A stretch of 64,000 bases of DNA from Motilibacter peucedani (GTDB lineage Bacteria > Actinomycetota > Actinomycetes > Motilibacterales > Motilibacteraceae): positions 1 through 64,000 of the forward strand of contig NZ_RBWV01000016.1 in assembly GCF_003634695.1 (NCBI RefSeq), read 5' to 3'. Position 1 is the first letter of the stretch; each line of letters begins with the position of its first letter. The notes beneath the pieces were generated by a model. The model was given only the letters and a program-made list of their open reading frames with translations. It made no database searches and was not told the DNA's origin. Below, one piece after another: positions 61,960 through 64,000 of this stretch. The translations under genes were made by a program, and so were the position numbers.

Positions 61960-61972
61960 CGCTCAAACGAGC
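61960..61972. promoter_or_regulatory. Candidate SorC-type operator, copy 1 (CGCTCAAACGAGC)
   Basis: GCTC-AAAC-GAGC is an inverted repeat with 4-bp arms. A second identical 13-mer lies 89 bases away, on the other side of the intergenic region. Copy 1 is about 50 bases before the transporter start. Confidence 0.6.
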
Positions 61973-61992
61973 GGAGTGCTGCTGTGCGGATC

Positions 61993-62044
61993 AATATGGG
62001 CGGTTCGGCGTCCGGCGTCAATGGAGAAGTGCGAATATGGGCGG
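61993..62044. promoter_or_regulatory. Repeated AATATGGGCGG elements
   Basis: AATATGGGCGG occurs at 61993-62003 and 62034-62044, both in the same orientation. Their minus-strand form gives CATATT, a possible -10 for the transporter operon. They may be promoter parts or half-sites of the SorC-type regulator. Confidence 0.4.
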
Positions 62045-62048
62045 CGAC

Positions 62049-62061
62049 CGCTCAAACGAGC
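62049..62061. promoter_or_regulatory. Candidate SorC-type operator, copy 2 (CGCTCAAACGAGC)
   Basis: Identical to copy 1, ending 10 bases before the regulator's ATG, overlapping the ribosome site region. Two identical sites flanking a divergent promoter region fit tetrameric SorC proteins looping DNA. Confidence 0.6.
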
Positions 62062-62071
62062 AAGGAGAGCC

Positions 62072-63028
62072 ATGAGCGTGCCGGGTCCCTCGTCCCTCGT
62101 CCTCACCGCGAGCGTCGCTCGCCGCTACTACCTCGACGGCCGCAGCAAGATCGAGATCGCCGAGGAGTTCGGCCTGAGCCGCTTCAAGGTGGCCCGCCTG
62201 ATCGACACCGCGCGATCGACCGGCCTGGTGCGCATCGAGTTCCACTTCCCGGGGGAGCTCGACCTCGACCTGTCCAGCCGGCTGCAGACCGCCTTCGGGC
62301 TGCGGCACAGCGTCGTGGTGGACAGCCCCGAGGACGACCCGGAGGTGCTGCGCCAGCACCTGGGCCGGGCCGCAGCCGACCTGCTCAGCGAGGTGGTGAC
62401 CGCGGAGGACGTGCTGGGGCTGGCGTGGGCGCGCTCGCTGATGGCGATGCGCACGGCGCTGACCTCCCTCGCCCCGTGCGAGGTCGTGCAGCTGACCGGG
62501 GCGCTCTCTCGCCCCGACGTCGACGAGAGCGCCATCGAGCTGGTGCGCGACGTGGCGCGCAAGGGCAACGGGCCGGCCTTCTTCTTCTACGCGCCGATGA
62601 TCCTGCCCGACGCCGCGACCGCCGCCGTGCTGCGCCGCCAGCTCGAGATCGAGCGGGCCATGAAGCGCTACCCGCGGGTCACCGTGGCCGTGGTCGGCGT
62701 CGGGTCGTGGGAGCCCCGGCACTCGACCGTGGTCGACGCGCTGACCCCGGCCGAGCGGCGCGAGATCCGGGCCCTCGGCGTGCGGGCGGAGCTCTCCGGC
62801 ATCCAGATCGACGAGCAGGGCGACCCGGTCGCGACCCCCCTGACCGACCGGACCATCGGCATCACCGCCGAGCAGCTGCGCGCCGTGCCCGACGTGGTGG
62901 GCATCGTCTACGACAGCTCGAAGGCCGCGGCCGTGCGGGCTGCGCTGCGGGGCGGCTACCTCAAGAGCCTGGTCACCCATGCCAGCATGGCGCGTGAGCT
63001 CCTGGCCGGCGCAGATGACCCCCGGTGA
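62072..63028 (+). CDS. SorC/DeoR-type transcriptional regulator
   Basis: 318 residues. An N-terminal HTH (RYYLDGRSKIEIAEEFGLS, RFKVARLIDTARSTGLVRIE) and a sugar-phosphate-binding domain (AEDVLGLAWARSLMAM, VTVAVVGVGSWEP). It is divergent from the polyol transporter operon and should be its regulator, answering to a sugar or polyol phosphate. ATG 62072 has AAGGAGAG upstream, so the start is well supported. It overlaps the next gene by 14 bases. Confidence 0.92.
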   Translation: MSVPGPSSLVLTASVARRYYLDGRSKIEIAEEFGLSRFKVARLIDTARSTGLVRIEFHFPGELDLDLSSRLQTAFGLRHSVVVDSPEDDPEVLRQHLGRAAADLLSEVVTAEDVLGLAWARSLMAMRTALTSLAPCEVVQLTGALSRPDVDESAIELVRDVARKGNGPAFFFYAPMILPDAATAAVLRRQLEIERAMKRYPRVTVAVVGVGSWEPRHSTVVDALTPAERREIRALGVRAELSGIQIDEQGDPVATPLTDRTIGITAEQLRAVPDVVGIVYDSSKAAAVRAALRGGYLKSLVTHASMARELLAGADDPR

Positions 63029-63824
63029 CGAGAGCGAGGTCCTGCTCCACGGCGGCACGACCAACCGGGGCCGCGTCACCCGCGTCGGCGACACCGTCCG
63101 CCGGCCGGTGCGCCCGACCAGCCGGTCGACCTGGGCGCTGCTGCGCCACCTCGAGGACGTCGGCTTCGCCGGGGCGCCGCGGTTCGTCGGCGTCGACCGG
63201 GCCGGGCGCGAGGTGCTGTCCTACGTCGAGGGCGACGTCGCGACGCCGCCCTACCCCGCGTGGGCGCTGAGCGAGCGGGCGCTCACCAGCGTCGCAGAGC
63301 TGCTCCGCGACTACCACGCGGCCGTCGCCTCCTTCGACGCGTCGGCGCACGAGTGGGGCCGCCCGCTGCCGCCGCGCTACCGCGGCCCGCTGGTCACCCA
63401 CAACGACCCCAACCTCGACAACGTCGTCTTCCGCGACGGCGTCGCCGTCTCGCTCATCGACTTCGACCTCGCCGCGCCCGGGACCGCGCTCTGGGACGTC
63501 GCCTGCGCGGCCCGGCTCTGGGCGCCGCTGCGCGACCGGGCGGACTCGCCGCTCGAGGGTGAGGGCGACGTGGAGGAGGACTCGCTGCGCCGGCTGCGGG
63601 TCTTCGTCGATGCCTACGGCCTCTCGGCCGACGACCGCGAGCACGTCGCCGGCGCGCTGCTCTCCGCCCACGCGTGGTGCTACGGCATCGTGCAGGACGC
63701 CGTGACGCACGGGCACGAGTCCTTCACGCCGTACTGGGTGCAGGGCGGCGCGGCGCAGGCCGAGCGCACGCGTACGTGGCTGTTCGCCCACCGGCGCGAG
63801 GTGCGCGCCGCCCTGGTGCCGTGA
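63015..63824 (+). CDS. Aminoglycoside-phosphotransferase-like kinase
   Basis: 269 residues: N-terminal VGDTVRRPVRPTS, REVLSYVEGDVATPP, the catalytic loop THNDPNLDNVVF and the metal motif IDFDLAAPG. The family phosphorylates small molecules, including sugars and antibiotics. ATG 63015 was chosen over an upstream ATG because the family begins with this segment. Its overlap with the regulator gene suggests co-transcription; a link to polyol use is only a guess. Confidence 0.85.
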   Translation: MTPGDESEVLLHGGTTNRGRVTRVGDTVRRPVRPTSRSTWALLRHLEDVGFAGAPRFVGVDRAGREVLSYVEGDVATPPYPAWALSERALTSVAELLRDYHAAVASFDASAHEWGRPLPPRYRGPLVTHNDPNLDNVVFRDGVAVSLIDFDLAAPGTALWDVACAARLWAPLRDRADSPLEGEGDVEEDSLRRLRVFVDAYGLSADDREHVAGALLSAHAWCYGIVQDAVTHGHESFTPYWVQGGAAQAERTRTWLFAHRREVRAALVP

Positions 63825-63834
63825 GCCGACGGCC

Positions 63835-64000
63835 TCAGCGCTCGAGCGTGCCGCCGGCGCGCCACGCCTCGGCGGCGGTCTCGAGCCGTGCCGCCGCGCG
63901 CAGGTTGCCCTCGGCGAGCCGGCTCTCCTGCGCCTGCTCGCTCGGGCTCACGGCGAAGCGGCCGCACGCGATGACCCTGTGCACCGCGGCCGCGCGGTCC
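63835..64000 (-). CDS. 3' end of an unidentified gene (continues beyond the window)
   Basis: About 54 codons, ending DRAAAVHRVIACGRF...RAGGTLER and TGA at 63835. Every third codon position but one is G or C, as in the real genes here, which separates it from overlapping frames. It converges on the kinase gene with an 10-base gap. I do not recognise the C-terminus. Confidence 0.6.
   Translation of the reverse strand, partial: DRAAAVHRVIACGRFAVSPSEQAQESRLAEGNLRAAARLETAAEAWRAGGTLER

Noticed and set aside
1-64000. CRISPR array, insertion sequence or prophage
   Set aside because: No regularly spaced repeats, transposase, integrase or phage structural genes were seen on either strand.

Overview
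The window is a chromosomal segment of a very GC-rich actinobacterium. Support comes from the strong G/C bias at third codon positions, the frequent GTG starts, and families largely typical of Actinobacteria: SAM-IV riboswitches, DUF222/HNH nucleases, DUF3263, DUF6221, LytR_C, an LppX/LprAFG-like lipoprotein, and sugar importers without their own ATPase. Many genes appear leaderless, with a TANNNT box 5-8 bases before the start codon. I cannot place the genus. A free-living, plant- or soil-associated member of the Kineosporiales/Frankiales/Motilibacter part of the phylum would fit the sugar, glycan and light-sensing genes, but that is a guess. I saw no phage, insertion sequence, CRISPR array or rRNA.

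Layout. 1-411: 5' part of a DUF222 gene. 585-11395: a sulfur-scavenging locus. A SufS-like cysteine desulfurase (minus) and a nine-gene operon (plus: three flavin-dependent monooxygenases, flavin reductase, amino-acid-type ABC importer, glutathionyl-hydroquinone-reductase-like protein, GNAT) diverge from a regulatory region holding one SAM-IV riboswitch for each direction. The plus leader also carries a short leader peptide ending in Cys-Thr-Cys-Arg, followed by a hairpin. 11385-16588: a GH9-GH18 fusion glycosidase and a PAS-GAF-GGDEF-EAL protein. 16887-23554: DUF6221, a LacI regulator, a YCII protein, a K+/H+ antiporter, tRNA-Arg(CCT), two CBS/CNNM transporters and a lipoprotein. 23574-27626: xylR-xylA-xylB. 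27640-35575: a large palindrome, MFS/HTH pairs, PadR, a HAD phosphatase, a RecQ helicase with a phosphoribosyltransferase-like tail, and a LysR/MFS pair. 35588-41938: a GH5-like glycosidase with ricin lectin, LacI, an HTH-less DeoR-type sensor and a sugar ABC importer. 41977-46377: hemolysin III, an SOS-controlled DUF222-HNH nuclease, a response regulator, DUF3263 and LytR_C. 46389-52427: otsB and otsA flanking a second GGDEF-EAL protein, then a DUF1906/peptidoglycan-binding protein. 52475-54488: SAM-I riboswitch, threonine-synthase-like PLP enzyme, MoaD/ThiS sulfur carrier, cold-shock protein. 54615-57164: a LOV blue-light-sensing SpoIIE phosphatase. 57153-63824: a polyol locus (mannitol-type dehydrogenase, ABC importer, SorC-type regulator) and a phosphotransferase. 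63835-64000: the 3' end of an unidentified gene.

The main theme is sulfur economy. Two divergent SAM-IV switches and one SAM-I switch control genes that obtain, mobilise or carry sulfur. The nine-gene operon has the parts to import an organosulfur amino acid, N-acetylate it and cleave a C-S bond oxidatively. The thrC-like/moaD-like pair could make homocysteine from O-phosphohomoserine with a protein thiocarboxylate. The tandem SAM-IV switch plus cysteine-type leader peptide would let one mRNA sense both SAM and cysteine. The second theme is sugar and glycan use: xylose, a polyol, a glycan-linked oligosaccharide importer and two secreted glycosidases. Coordinates of CDS include the stop codon.
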